Both the position numbers and the translations under genes were made by a program. The notes beneath the pieces are model-generated. The model was not told where the DNA came from, did not search any database, and was given only the letters and a program-made list of their open reading frames with translations. A stretch of 50,944 nt of DNA from Candidatus Sysuiplasma superficiale (GTDB lineage: Archaea > Thermoplasmatota > Thermoplasmata > Sysuiplasmatales > Sysuiplasmataceae). Position 1 is the first letter of the stretch; the number at the start of each line of letters is the position of its first letter. This document shows positions 16,311-24,670 of this stretch, piece after piece. Location: contig JAGVSJ010000013.1 of assembly GCA_019720975.1 (NCBI GenBank), positions 1 to 50,944 of the forward strand, given 5' to 3'.

Positions 16311-17285
16311 TCAGTAATTGACCGCCTTTCTGATGTGTTCCATAATCCTCTGTTCATCGGGCAGGTAGACGCTCTCCCAGGTATAGTTGAAAGGCGTATC
16401 AAAACCAGAAACCCTGTATATCGGTGCATTGAGTGCATCAACAGCCCTTTCAGCGACAAGCGCTGATATCTCTGCTGCATAACTGGAAAATTTCGTTGCT
16501 TCGTTGACAATAACGATCCTGCCTGTTTTCTTTACTGAGCCGATCACCGTTTCAATATCCACAGGAACAAGTGTTCTCAGGTCAATGAGTTCAACTGAGA
16601 TGCCCTCCTTCTCCGCAAGAGCGACAGCTGCAATGCACGAATGGACGGAAGCACCGTAGGAGACAACTGTCACATCATCACCCTTCCTGACAATCCTGGC
16701 GGTGCCAATAGGCACTGTGTAGTCCTTCTCAGGCACCTCTTCCTTGAATGATCTGTAGACCCTTTTCGGTTCAAGGAACAGGACCGGGTCTTCATCCCTT
16801 ATTGATGCTATGAGAAGACCTTTTGCATCATATGGCGTTGACGGTGTTACAACCTTCAGCCCGGGAAGATGGGTGAAAAAAGCCTCCGTGCTCTGTGAAT
16901 GGTAGATGCCGCCCTTGATACCCCCGCCGTAAGGTGTCCTTATCACCATAGGGACCGAGTAGGTGCCTCCTGACCTGTACCTTATCTTCGATATCTCGCT
17001 CACTATCTGGTCAAAGGCCGGGTAGATGAAATCCATGAACTGTATCTCCGCAATAGGTCGTAGACCGTACATTGCCATTCCAGCAGCTATGCCCACTATC
17101 CCCGATTCATTTAATGGGGTATCCATCACTCTTTCTGGCCCAAACATGTCGAGAAGGCCCTCCGTCGCCCTGAATACACCTCCGTCCCTTCCAACATCCT
17201 CCCCGATTACCACAACATCCCTGTCCCTGGACATCTCTGTTTTCATAGCATCATTTACTGCCTGCAGAAGTGTGAACACCGGCAT
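16311..17285 (-). CDS. 2-oxoacid dehydrogenase E1 beta subunit
   Basis: With E1alpha it decarboxylates the 2-oxoacid using thiamine diphosphate. The N-terminal G-E-D-V-G-R-D-G-G-V-F, the middle E-I-Q-F-M-D-F and the C-terminal transketolase-type domain are typical. The ATG at 17285 is chosen over an upstream in-frame ATG at 17306 because it lies one base after the E1alpha stop and just behind a strong GGAGGTGA ribosome-binding site inside the end of E1alpha. This gives 324 residues, the family norm. Confidence 0.93.
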   Translation of the reverse strand: MPVFTLLQAVNDAMKTEMSRDRDVVVIGEDVGRDGGVFRATEGLLDMFGPERVMDTPLNESGIVGIAAGMAMYGLRPIAEIQFMDFIYPAFDQIVSEISKIRYRSGGTYSVPMVIRTPYGGGIKGGIYHSQSTEAFFTHLPGLKVVTPSTPYDAKGLLIASIRDEDPVLFLEPKRVYRSFKEEVPEKDYTVPIGTARIVRKGDDVTVVSYGASVHSCIAAVALAEKEGISVELIDLRTLVPVDIETVIGSVKKTGRIVIVNEATKFSSYAAEISALVAERAVDALNAPIYRVSGFDTPFNYTWESVYLPDEQRIMEHIRKAVNY

Positions 17286-17286
17286 T

Positions 17287-18393
17287 TCACTCACCTCCCT
17301 TTCCACCGTAGCGCTTCACGGCATCTTCCATCTCCTCCCTTATGTGCCACGGCATTTCAGCATAGACGTCATGGAAGATGCTCTCTATGGGGGGTTTGGG
17401 TGTGTTTTCCGCCTTCCTGACGGCATCTCTAATCTCCCTGTCTATTTCATCGATCATCTCCTTTTCCTTTACATCATCCCAGTAACCTTTCTTAACAAGG
17501 TAACCGCGCATCCTCTTTATCGGGTCCTTCTTCATCCATTCTTCCACTTCCTTTTTTGTGCGGTATTTTGTCGGATCGTCGGATGACGAATGCGGCCCTA
17601 ACCTGTATGTGATTGCTTCGATTAGTGTCGGTCCTTCGCCCTTTCTGGCTCTCTCAACCGCCCTTGATGTCACTGTGTACACGGCGAGTATGTCATTTCC
17701 GTCCACTCTCTCCGCAGGTATGCCATAAGCAATACCTTTCTGTGCCAGAGTCTCAGCCCTTGTCTGCCTGCTCGTTGGGAGCGATATTGCATAACCGTTG
17801 TTCTGGCAGAAGAAGACGACGGGGGCGTTGAACACTCCTGCAAAATTCATGCCGCTGTGGAAATCGTTTTCAGACGTAGCTCCGTCCCCGAAGAAGGTCA
17901 GCGCTATCAGGCCGCTCTTTCTTATCTTAGAAGCAATCGCCATTCCCACCGCATGAGGGATCTGTGTTGCTATCGGACTCGATGGCGTGACTATATTCCT
18001 TGCCCTGGAGTTGAAGTGATTCGGCATCTGTCTCCCCTTGTTGTAATCTCCCATATTTCCGAACAGCTGGTTGAAGAGCTGCAGAACAGTCTCCCCTCTC
18101 AGAAGGAGGGCGCCGGGTTCCCTGTATGCAGGGAAGATCCAGTCATCGTCGCTCAAAGTTGCCGTGGCCCCCACACTGCAAGCTTCCTGTCCTCCCGCGC
18201 CTATGTAAAAGCCAATCCTGCCCTGACGCTGCAACCCCATTGAGATATTCTCGAACATCCTGACCGTTGACATGACTCGGTACATCTGCAACAATCTTTG
18301 TTTTGGAATGTCCGGTTCCAGCCGCCTTTCAAAATTCCCTTCATTATCCAGTATCTGAAAGATTTCCTTTTCCATTTCCATTTTTGCTTCCAT
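17287..18393 (-). CDS. 2-oxoacid dehydrogenase E1 alpha subunit
   Basis: The thiamine diphosphate-binding subunit. The cofactor motif runs from G-D-G-A-T-S-E-N-D to N-N in C-Q-N-N-G-Y, and the phosphorylation-loop-like Y-R-L-G-P-H-S-S-S-D-D-P-T is conserved, including the histidine. The length of about 368 fits. A GTG at 18402 and an ATG at 18393 are both possible; the ATG is used. The gene lies 46 bases downstream of lipA. Whether the complex prefers pyruvate or branched 2-oxoacids cannot be read from the sequence. Confidence 0.92.
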   Translation of the reverse strand: MEAKMEMEKEIFQILDNEGNFERRLEPDIPKQRLLQMYRVMSTVRMFENISMGLQRQGRIGFYIGAGGQEACSVGATATLSDDDWIFPAYREPGALLLRGETVLQLFNQLFGNMGDYNKGRQMPNHFNSRARNIVTPSSPIATQIPHAVGMAIASKIRKSGLIALTFFGDGATSENDFHSGMNFAGVFNAPVVFFCQNNGYAISLPTSRQTRAETLAQKGIAYGIPAERVDGNDILAVYTVTSRAVERARKGEGPTLIEAITYRLGPHSSSDDPTKYRTKKEVEEWMKKDPIKRMRGYLVKKGYWDDVKEKEMIDEIDREIRDAVRKAENTPKPPIESIFHDVYAEMPWHIREEMEDAVKRYGGKGGE

Positions 18394-18439
18394 ATTCAAC
18401 ACCAGTTATCTAACCTGTTTCTCCATTTCCAACGGGACG

Positions 18440-19327
18440 CTACACAGCGTTAAGCCTGTTATGCACAAGGCCGGTCATGAAGAGTTCTCCAGCCCTGTAT
18501 GAGCTGCGCACGAGAGGTCCTGCCGCCACCATGGTGAAGCCCATTTTTCTGGCTTCCTCTCCATACATTTTAAAATCACGTGGTGTTACGTAATTCACGA
18601 CAGGAAGGTGCCACTTGCTCGGCCTGAGATACTGTCCCAGCGTGATGGCATCTGTCCCGGTATCTCTCACATCCCTCATCGTCTCAAATATCTCATCGCA
18701 AGTTTCGCCAAGCCCGAGCATAATCGATGTCTTCGTCAATCTCCCCGATTGCTCCTTAAGGTATCGGAGTACATTCAGACTCTGATCGTAGCCTGCTTTT
18801 CCGTCACGGACAGTGGGTGTCAGTCGCCTCACGGTTTCTATGTTGTGCGCAAGAACTTCCGCACCTGAATCTATTACAGTATCCAGTGCAGATTCTTCTC
18901 CCCTGAAATCCGGCATAAGAACTTCGACAATAATGCCTGGGCTCCTCCTCTTTATCTCTCTCACAGTTCTGGATATGTGTGAAGCGCCTCCATCAGGCAG
19001 ATCATCCCTGTCGACTGATGTGATGACGATATATTCAAGACCGCTTCGGGCGACAGACGCCGCAACCCTCTCCGGTTCGCCTGCGTCTAGAATGCCGTGT
19101 GGGTTGCCCGTTTTCACTGCGCAGAATCTGCACCCTCTAGTGCACATATCCCCCATAAGCAGGACAGTGGCAGTACCGGAGCCCCAGCATTCAAAGATGT
19201 TCGGGCATTTACCCTCCTGGCAAATAGTATGCAGCCCAAGATTGCTTATGCTGGACTTCATGGCAGCATATTTGCTGTTTGAGTCGAGCTTGACTTTCAG
19301 CCATTCAGGCTTTCTGTCATTTTCCAT
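18440..19327 (-). CDS. lipA: Lipoyl synthase
   Basis: This radical SAM enzyme inserts two sulfur atoms into octanoyl-E2. The auxiliary cluster cysteines are in C-Q-E-G-K-C-P-N-I-F-E-C-W (36, 41, 47), the SAM cluster in C-T-R-G-C-R-F-C (62, 66, 69), and the C-terminal R-S-S-Y (274-277) supplies the serine ligand. The 295-residue length is normal. Lying first in the E1alpha-E1beta-E2-E3-lipB run, it gives the complex its own sulfur-insertion and octanoylation enzymes. Confidence 0.95.
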   Translation of the reverse strand: MENDRKPEWLKVKLDSNSKYAAMKSSISNLGLHTICQEGKCPNIFECWGSGTATVLLMGDMCTRGCRFCAVKTGNPHGILDAGEPERVAASVARSGLEYIVITSVDRDDLPDGGASHISRTVREIKRRSPGIIVEVLMPDFRGEESALDTVIDSGAEVLAHNIETVRRLTPTVRDGKAGYDQSLNVLRYLKEQSGRLTKTSIMLGLGETCDEIFETMRDVRDTGTDAITLGQYLRPSKWHLPVVNYVTPRDFKMYGEEARKMGFTMVAAGPLVRSSYRAGELFMTGLVHNRLNAV

Positions 19328-19495
19328 CGGTATCTGTACCTTATTGGCATTGTACCTTAAACATTTAATTGCAGTGACACGTTAGCAGGTCAATTAATGA
19401 CAGAGTCCGGTGGCACCGAATTCATCACTTCCCGACCGCACCGGTCGGAACAGTGCAAGGCACTTACATCCCGAGGAAAGCTGCACACATAAACA

Positions 19496-19503
19496 TTTTA
19501 TAC
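19496..19503 (+). promoter_or_regulatory. TATA box of the S3Ae gene
   Basis: TTTTATAC lies about 45 bases before the chosen ATG, predicting a transcript start near 19526 and a short leader of about 20 bases. Confidence 0.5.
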
Positions 19504-19545
19504 GCATTCCTTTTGTGACTCATTCACCAGCGGTTGTGTAATCAA

Positions 19546-20340
19546 ATGGCCGATAAACCCAAATCTGCATCGAGAAAAGTGAAGGATAAATGGAAGGAGA
19601 AGTCATGGTTCAAGATATATGCACCCGAGATGTTTAACAGCATTGAGCTTGGCGAAACGCCTGCCCTCAATCCTGACGAGCTCAGGGAAAGGATAACTGA
19701 GGCGACAGTGCAGGATCTGACAGGTGACTTTTCCAAGATGCATATAAAGCTCAGATTCAAAGCATCCCAGGTGAAGGGCAATGAGATACATACGCAGTTC
19801 ATCGGTCATGATCTCACCAACGACTATGTACGGAGGCTGACGAGGAGAAAAAGGACCAAAACGGAGCATGTCATCGACGCACAGACAAAGGATGGCTTCT
19901 CCATCAGACTCAAGCCTATGATTGTGACTGAAAGAAGGATACAATCGTCTCAGGAGACTTCCATCAGGAATATCTCAACGTCCGTAGTCAGAGGAAAGGT
20001 TTCCGGAATGCTTCTATCTGAGGTCGTGAAGTCAATTGTTTCAGGGGATCTGGCGAAGGACATTGCAAATTCCACCAAAATAATAATTCCGATGAAGAAG
20101 GTGGAGATCAGGAGAAGCGAGATAATCTCCTTCCCTCCCGAAGGTTTTGTCGCTCCTGTGACAGAATCAGCGCAACCCGTGTCAGCAGCGCCTGCAGGCG
20201 AATCGAGTGTTGCCGAGGGTGCCGTTGTAGCTCAGGCACAGGATGTCGGGCATGAGCATGAGGTGGCAAAATCAAACGAGCCGGCGGAGGAAGAAATCGC
20301 ACCCGAAGAGATAATGCGCGACGATGTCAAGAAAGGGTGA
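19546..20340 (+). CDS. rps3ae: Small ribosomal subunit protein S3Ae (eS1)
   Basis: A protein of the small ribosomal subunit found only in archaea and eukaryotes. The family stretches W-K-E-K-S-W-F-K-I-Y-A-P, G-R-T-type basic loops (R-R-L-T-R-R-K-R-T-K) and M-K-K-V-E-I-R-R-S-E are present. A C-terminal tail of about 55 residues rich in Ala, Glu and Val follows the conserved core; such acidic tails vary between lineages. The frame opens at a GTG 12 bases earlier, but the ATG at 19546 begins with the usual M-A-D-K. It is followed after 36 bases by tRNA-Met. Confidence 0.95.
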   Translation: MADKPKSASRKVKDKWKEKSWFKIYAPEMFNSIELGETPALNPDELRERITEATVQDLTGDFSKMHIKLRFKASQVKGNEIHTQFIGHDLTNDYVRRLTRRKRTKTEHVIDAQTKDGFSIRLKPMIVTERRIQSSQETSIRNISTSVVRGKVSGMLLSEVVKSIVSGDLAKDIANSTKIIIPMKKVEIRRSEIISFPPEGFVAPVTESAQPVSAAPAGESSVAEGAVVAQAQDVGHEHEVAKSNEPAEEEIAPEEIMRDDVKKG

Positions 20341-20376
20341 AACTATTTTTAATCCGGCACATGCTTCTCTCCCTCA

Positions 20377-20472
20377 GCCGGGGTAGCTCAGACTGGCGGA
20401 GCGTCGGACTCATATTGGAATGACAGCCCATGAGGCATCCGAAGGCCGCGGGTTCAAATCCCGTCCCCGGCA
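20377..20472 (+). tRNA. Elongator tRNA-Met (anticodon CAT) with intron
   Basis: Acceptor GCCGGGG pairs with CCCCGGC plus discriminator A. The anticodon stem TCGGA/TCCGA encloses CTCATA, a 22-base intron at about 20415-20436, and A. Inside the precursor, CTCAT can pair with ATGAG of the intron, the kind of helix needed for the bulge-helix-bulge cut site. The intron sits at the canonical place between positions 37 and 38. The acceptor stem is that of elongator, not initiator, tRNA-Met. A TATA-like CTATTTTTAAT (20343-20353) lies about 25-30 bases upstream. Confidence 0.92.
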
Positions 20473-20543
20473 TCGCACCGTGACACCTGACTTTCCGGTC
20501 GACCAAGGCAAGCTGCCCGGAAAAGACAGTTTTACGACTGGAT

Positions 20544-20996
20544 TCAGGTTTCATGGAGAACCTCTCCTGTCGTTCTTTCTTTCAGTCTTTCCAGCACCCT
20601 CCTGCACTGTCTTTCACTTAGCTTAATTCCATATCTCCTCATGAGGTGGGCAGAAAGGTTCCTGCAGTTCCATTCGTCATAGCCGAATTCTGAAGGATCC
20701 TGTTCTATGTCGCTGACCAGCAGTTCGAAACATTCAGTGGAGATCGCCCCAGGTCTTCCCTTTCTCCTTTCCTCTCTGAGGCCGTCAAGGCTATTCTTGT
20801 TGTAACGCTTTATCCACTCTTCAACAGATCTAGCACTGTGACCAAGCATTCCAGCTATCTCATAGCTGCTCAGTCCCGCACAGGCAAGCAGAACAGCATG
20901 CACCCTTGATATGTATCTTGCCTCGGCAGAACTTTTGATTTCTTGCCATAATAAACTTCGTGTTTTTGTCTCTTCCTCAACGGTGAGTTTTTTCAT
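20544..20996 (-). CDS. Solo helix-turn-helix protein from IS630-like transposase N-terminus
   Basis: The 150-residue protein matches the DNA-binding half of IS630-type transposases: a first helix-turn-helix (L-S-S-Y-E-I-A-G-M-L-G ... S-V-E-E-W-I-K-R-Y), a G-R-P-linker (R-K-G-R-P-G-A-I-S), and a second helix-turn-helix (K-L-S-E-R-Q-C-R-R-V-L). The frame then stops and no DDE catalytic half lies in the 70 bases before tRNA-Met. It is either the remnant of an element or a domesticated DNA-binding protein; the frame itself is intact. The ATG at 20996 is preferred over one 12 bases upstream. A similar piece lies at the right window edge. Confidence 0.7.
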   Translation of the reverse strand: MKKLTVEEETKTRSLLWQEIKSSAEARYISRVHAVLLACAGLSSYEIAGMLGHSARSVEEWIKRYNKNSLDGLREERRKGRPGAISTECFELLVSDIEQDPSEFGYDEWNCRNLSAHLMRRYGIKLSERQCRRVLERLKERTTGEVLHET

Positions 20997-21127
20997 AATT
21001 ACGACCATGCAGCAATAACAAGGAGACCATATTTCTGAGGTAATACATCAAATTTGTCTATACGAAATACGAAATTATTTATGGCATAATTTCAAATACA
21101 TGTAGTACGTTTCTTCAACAAATCAAG

Positions 21128-21910
21128 GTGAGCAGTTTGGTAGACTTGTCAAAGGATCTCTATTTTCACCAGTTTGTCAGGGAAGAGACTGGATGTCTTT
21201 CCTATCTCGTTGGAGACCTGATGACAGGTGATGCAATTGTTATCGACCCTCTTCAGGAAAATGCAGAAGAATACTTGCGTGTAGCAGATGCTCATGCAAT
21301 TACAATCAACAAGGCTCTTGACACCCACTCCCACGCAGATCACTTTTCAGCCCTACAGAATTTCAAAGATAAGGTGGACGCTGAGCTCTTCATGTCTGAA
21401 ATCACGCCTGCGGCTTTCGATTTCACGCGCCTCAAGGACGGCTCGACTATCACTGTGGGCAATGTGCCACTGAAAGTTATCTATACACCAGGGCACACAC
21501 CTGACCACGTATCACTTGTTGTTGCGCAGCGTCTTCTGATAAGCGGTGATTCTCTCTTTGTTGGAGGTGTTGCAAGACCAGATCTTGTTCTTTCCGAAAC
21601 TGAAGACGTTCGCTCGAGAGCAGGTCTGCTGTACGACAGTGTTCACAGATTACTCGAACTTGACGACTATTACGAACTTTATCCAGGTCATTTTGCTGGT
21701 TCATCATGCGGTGCCGGCCTCGGTCACAAGTCAAGTTCAACAATTGGCTTCGAGCGCCGTTTCAACGGTACTGTTCAAAGAAGCCGGAAAGAGGAATTTG
21801 TGGACTTTGTCGTCAACACGACTTACCCCCCTATACCAGACTACCAGCTTATCAAGAAGTACAATCTGGGTCTCATTGAGAGAAAGCCTGAAGTCCGTTC
21901 AGTATCTTGA
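21128..21910 (+). CDS. Persulfide dioxygenase-like metallo-beta-lactamase fold protein
   Basis: ETHE1-type enzymes oxidise glutathione or other low-molecular persulfides to sulfite with oxygen. The metal motif H-S-H-A-D-H lies at 67-72; G-H-T-P-D-H, then S-G-D-S-L-F and Y-P-G-H-F complete the ligands. The stretch G-G-V-A-R-P-D-L is characteristic of persulfide dioxygenases as opposed to glyoxalase II. The GTG at 21128 is used, but a TTG at 21137 sits well behind an AAGGTGA site. Directly downstream are a rhodanese and an SQR-like flavoprotein, which supports a role in sulfide handling. An archaeal cell may use a thiol other than glutathione. Confidence 0.87.
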   Translation: MSSLVDLSKDLYFHQFVREETGCLSYLVGDLMTGDAIVIDPLQENAEEYLRVADAHAITINKALDTHSHADHFSALQNFKDKVDAELFMSEITPAAFDFTRLKDGSTITVGNVPLKVIYTPGHTPDHVSLVVAQRLLISGDSLFVGGVARPDLVLSETEDVRSRAGLLYDSVHRLLELDDYYELYPGHFAGSSCGAGLGHKSSSTIGFERRFNGTVQRSRKEEFVDFVVNTTYPPIPDYQLIKKYNLGLIERKPEVRSVS

Positions 21911-21919
21911 AGTGATCGT

Positions 21920-22240
21920 ATGGGCGACGGGTACAATGTGAGTGCAGATGAATTGCGTTCCGCGCTCGAGAAAGGTGAGGATGTCAGTATTGTTGACGTG
22001 AGAGAGGAGTGGGAGTTCAGCAGATACAGGATAAGGAACTCCAGATGCGTGCCCTTAAGTGCATTCGCCTCTTCATTTCGTTCAATTCCGAAGGAAGGTA
22101 AGGTGATCTTTGTTTGCGAAGTGGGAGGAAGGAGCGAACAGGCAGTGCAGTTTTTGCGTAACAGGGGCTGGCGAAACGTTTCGAATCTTGAGGGAGGTAT
22201 AAGCAGTTGGATGCAGGCTGGATTCGAGCTGGATGGATGA
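21920..22240 (+). CDS. Single-domain rhodanese (sulfurtransferase)
   Basis: A 106-residue rhodanese with the conserved V-D-V-R-E motif near residue 25 and the active-site loop C-E-V-G-G-R-S (Cys66), which holds sulfane sulfur. The last residues G-G-I-S-S-W fit the family end. It begins 9 bases after the persulfide dioxygenase gene and very likely shares its transcript, passing persulfide sulfur between enzymes. Confidence 0.9.
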   Translation: MGDGYNVSADELRSALEKGEDVSIVDVREEWEFSRYRIRNSRCVPLSAFASSFRSIPKEGKVIFVCEVGGRSEQAVQFLRNRGWRNVSNLEGGISSWMQAGFELDG

Positions 22241-22503
22241 TGGATAGATCCAATAGATCTTTCCCAGATTTAGGTTGCAGGCTGCATCATTCAGGGTGTC
22301 AAGCCTTTTGAACACATCATCAGGACTGTTGATATAAACAGAGTGAAGTTGCAGTTGAGATCCTGTATAGTCTAAATTTGTTTCTAGATTTATTTTTAAG
22401 CTTAATGTTCTCCTCTCAATAAGATGTGTGGAAGTGCAGGGATTGTGGATAACTAAGGAATTTATACTTTGTAATATATTTGATAAATGTAATTTACAAG
22501 GAT

Positions 22504-23745
22504 GTGTATTTCTGTGGCAAAAAGGTCATTGTAATTGGTGGTCGTTTTGGTGGGCTTACATTCGCATACAATTTAAAAAGGACAGTCGGGGACAAAGCAG
22601 ACATCGAGCTAATAGAAAAGAACAGCGGTACGTATCTTAGACCGCTTATTCCTCACATCTCAATAGGTTCAGTTGAGCCTGAAGAAATCTACTTGGACCT
22701 TTCGAATGTCCTTCCTCGGAAGGGGATAAGGTTTACACAAGGAACGGTAAAGGGAATTGAACCTCAAAAAAACAGCATCAGTGTGGAAATGCAGGACGGG
22801 AGCGTTGTCCGAAAGGATTATGATTATCTGCTCATCGCAATGGGAGCTCATCTGGGTAAAGAAAGAGTTGCAGGCAGCGAACAATTCGGTTACAGCCTAT
22901 GTGAGGTCGAGGATGTCCTGAAGCTGAAGGAAAAGCTAGAATCATTCAGCGGTGGAAACATCACTATCGGCTCGGGTATTTTCTATCAGGGTAAGATGCC
23001 TAAGCCCAGTGTTCCAGAAAATTATCTGCCCAGGGCCGAAAGTGCATGTGAAGGCCCAATTTTTGAAATGTCACTGATGCTGGCAGGGTATCTCAAGAGG
23101 CGCGGGCTCGAAAAGAAGACTAAAATCACGATTTATTCGCCAGGTGAATATCTGTCAGATCTTTCAAAGGAAAGCAGAAACACAGTGAAATCACTCTATG
23201 ACCAGCTGGGTTACCAGCTCGTCGAAAAATTTGTTCTTAAGGAATTCAGCTCGGATGCCGTTTTGTCTGAAGACGGAAGAAGTCTGAAGTCTGATCTTTC
23301 AATTTACAAGCCTCCTTACGAGGGACATGAGATATTCAGAAAGATGGCTGGCGATCTCGCAGATGACGGCGGCTTCATACCCACTGATATGACAATGGTG
23401 AGTCTGAAGTATGACAATGTTTACTGCGTGGGCGATGCCAATTCGGCTTCAGTGATAAAGCTTGGTTATTCGGCTGTAAGGATGGCAGAGATAGCAGCAC
23501 AGCATCTTTCAAACAGGCTTGGAGTCAAAACACATGTGGACACTTTCACACCGATCATCTACTGCATAGCTGACAATCCATACGGTGGATTCGGCATATC
23601 TGTTTCTGATAACACACTTTATGGGGGAAGTGTGTCGAAGGCAGTGCCCTCACCCCTCAATCACTTCAAAAAGGAAATGTTCAAAAAATATTTCATGTGG
23701 ACTGGCGGAGACATGGTGCTTGAAAAGTATTTCTCCGGATGGTAG
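22504..23745 (+). CDS. Sulfide:quinone oxidoreductase-like flavoprotein
   Basis: A two-dinucleotide-fold flavoprotein of the SQR/NDH-2 class. The FAD site V-I-V-I-G-G-R-F-G-G is at the N-terminus and Y-C-V-G-D-A-N-S near the end binds FAD again. Cysteines in E-S-A-C-E-G-P and N-V-Y-C-V-G-D, together with the C-terminal amphipathic segment, favour sulfide:quinone oxidoreductase over NADH dehydrogenase. It would pass electrons from sulfide to the membrane quinone pool. The GTG at 22504 is chosen because AATATATTTG lies about 27 bases upstream; the frame opens at a TTG at 22480. It has its own promoter region in the 260-base gap after the rhodanese. Confidence 0.82.
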   Translation: MYFCGKKVIVIGGRFGGLTFAYNLKRTVGDKADIELIEKNSGTYLRPLIPHISIGSVEPEEIYLDLSNVLPRKGIRFTQGTVKGIEPQKNSISVEMQDGSVVRKDYDYLLIAMGAHLGKERVAGSEQFGYSLCEVEDVLKLKEKLESFSGGNITIGSGIFYQGKMPKPSVPENYLPRAESACEGPIFEMSLMLAGYLKRRGLEKKTKITIYSPGEYLSDLSKESRNTVKSLYDQLGYQLVEKFVLKEFSSDAVLSEDGRSLKSDLSIYKPPYEGHEIFRKMAGDLADDGGFIPTDMTMVSLKYDNVYCVGDANSASVIKLGYSAVRMAEIAAQHLSNRLGVKTHVDTFTPIIYCIADNPYGGFGISVSDNTLYGGSVSKAVPSPLNHFKKEMFKKYFMWTGGDMVLEKYFSGW

Positions 23746-24405
23746 GTGGCGCATTTGGCTGTTATGACAAAGTCAAGGGATTCAGGGAAGACAGTCGGAA
23801 CCAAGACTGCCGAAGACAAAATACGCGACCTGGCAAGAGCACTAGACGATCTGGGTATAATCGATGTCCTCTCTGGCGCACTTTCAGACAGAAACACTGT
23901 TGGGATGGTTGTTTCTGTCCTTGCAAGTGACGATTCTATCGGCCTGCTCATGAAGCTGCCGAAAATAATTGCAGCCATGTCAAAAATTGATCCGGACAAA
24001 CTTTCAGAATTGCTGGACATGCTCCAATCCGGCTATTCGGTAAACGGCCTTTCTAATGCCCTGAAGCTGATTGATTTGCTCAATTCCAGAGGCATCCTTG
24101 ACCTTGTGGCCGGTTTTCTAGAGGATGAAGAGGCTTTTGGTTATGCAGTCAGGCTGCTCAGCGATGATGCTTTCTTCTCAGTACTCCTGAATGCGCGAAG
24201 ATACGTGGATGTGATAAGCAAACTTGATCCTGATGTGCTGAATACGGTCAGTGAGGTCACAAGAATTATAGGGAGAGATGATATTCGGCCGGTACGCGGC
24301 ACCATGGCGTTAATGCACGAGCTGCGCGATAAACATATCTCCGCTGGTCTAGGAAAGGTATTTGAAATACTTAGGGAACTTGGAAAGAGATCAAAGTCAA
24401 GCTGA
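23746..24405 (+). CDS. DUF1641 family protein
   Basis: A mostly helical soluble protein of about 219 residues with a double repeat-like layout (L-D-D-L-G-I-I-D-V-L and L-L-N-S-R-G-I-L-D-L-V). DUF1641 proteins are often encoded next to SQR or formate dehydrogenase genes, and their role is unknown. It begins directly after the SQR-like stop, so the two are co-transcribed and probably work together. An ATG at 23764 is an alternative start. Confidence 0.75.
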   Translation: MAHLAVMTKSRDSGKTVGTKTAEDKIRDLARALDDLGIIDVLSGALSDRNTVGMVVSVLASDDSIGLLMKLPKIIAAMSKIDPDKLSELLDMLQSGYSVNGLSNALKLIDLLNSRGILDLVAGFLEDEEAFGYAVRLLSDDAFFSVLLNARRYVDVISKLDPDVLNTVSEVTRIIGRDDIRPVRGTMALMHELRDKHISAGLGKVFEILRELGKRSKSS

Positions 24406-24670
24406 CCCGCTGGCATCGTTTTTCAATTAACATGTTGTAGGATTCAGATCATTGTTGCAGGTATTCGGTTCTGAATACATCTGCTGCAGAAGCATTTCCA
24501 AAGATTTATCTCTTTCTGATTAATGTGGTTTGGTAGTGTCCCTTGCACGGCAGCTGAGGGCTGGTAAGACGTGCCTATTTGTCATGCTGTGGATGTTAAT
24601 TGAGGTCGATAGTTTGAGATGCGGGATCTTTCAATGTGAACCTGTTGCAGGATGTCAACGGACAGTAAGT

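Noticed and set aside
19430-19447. Small hairpin CCGACC/GGTCGG between lipA and the S3Ae gene
   Set aside because: Six pairs with a five-base loop in a divergent intergenic region is not enough to claim a terminator or operator.
22241-22503. Possible gene or RNA in the gap before the SQR-like gene
   Set aside because: Only short frames and AT-rich promoter-like sequence are present; no fold or coding signal was convincing.
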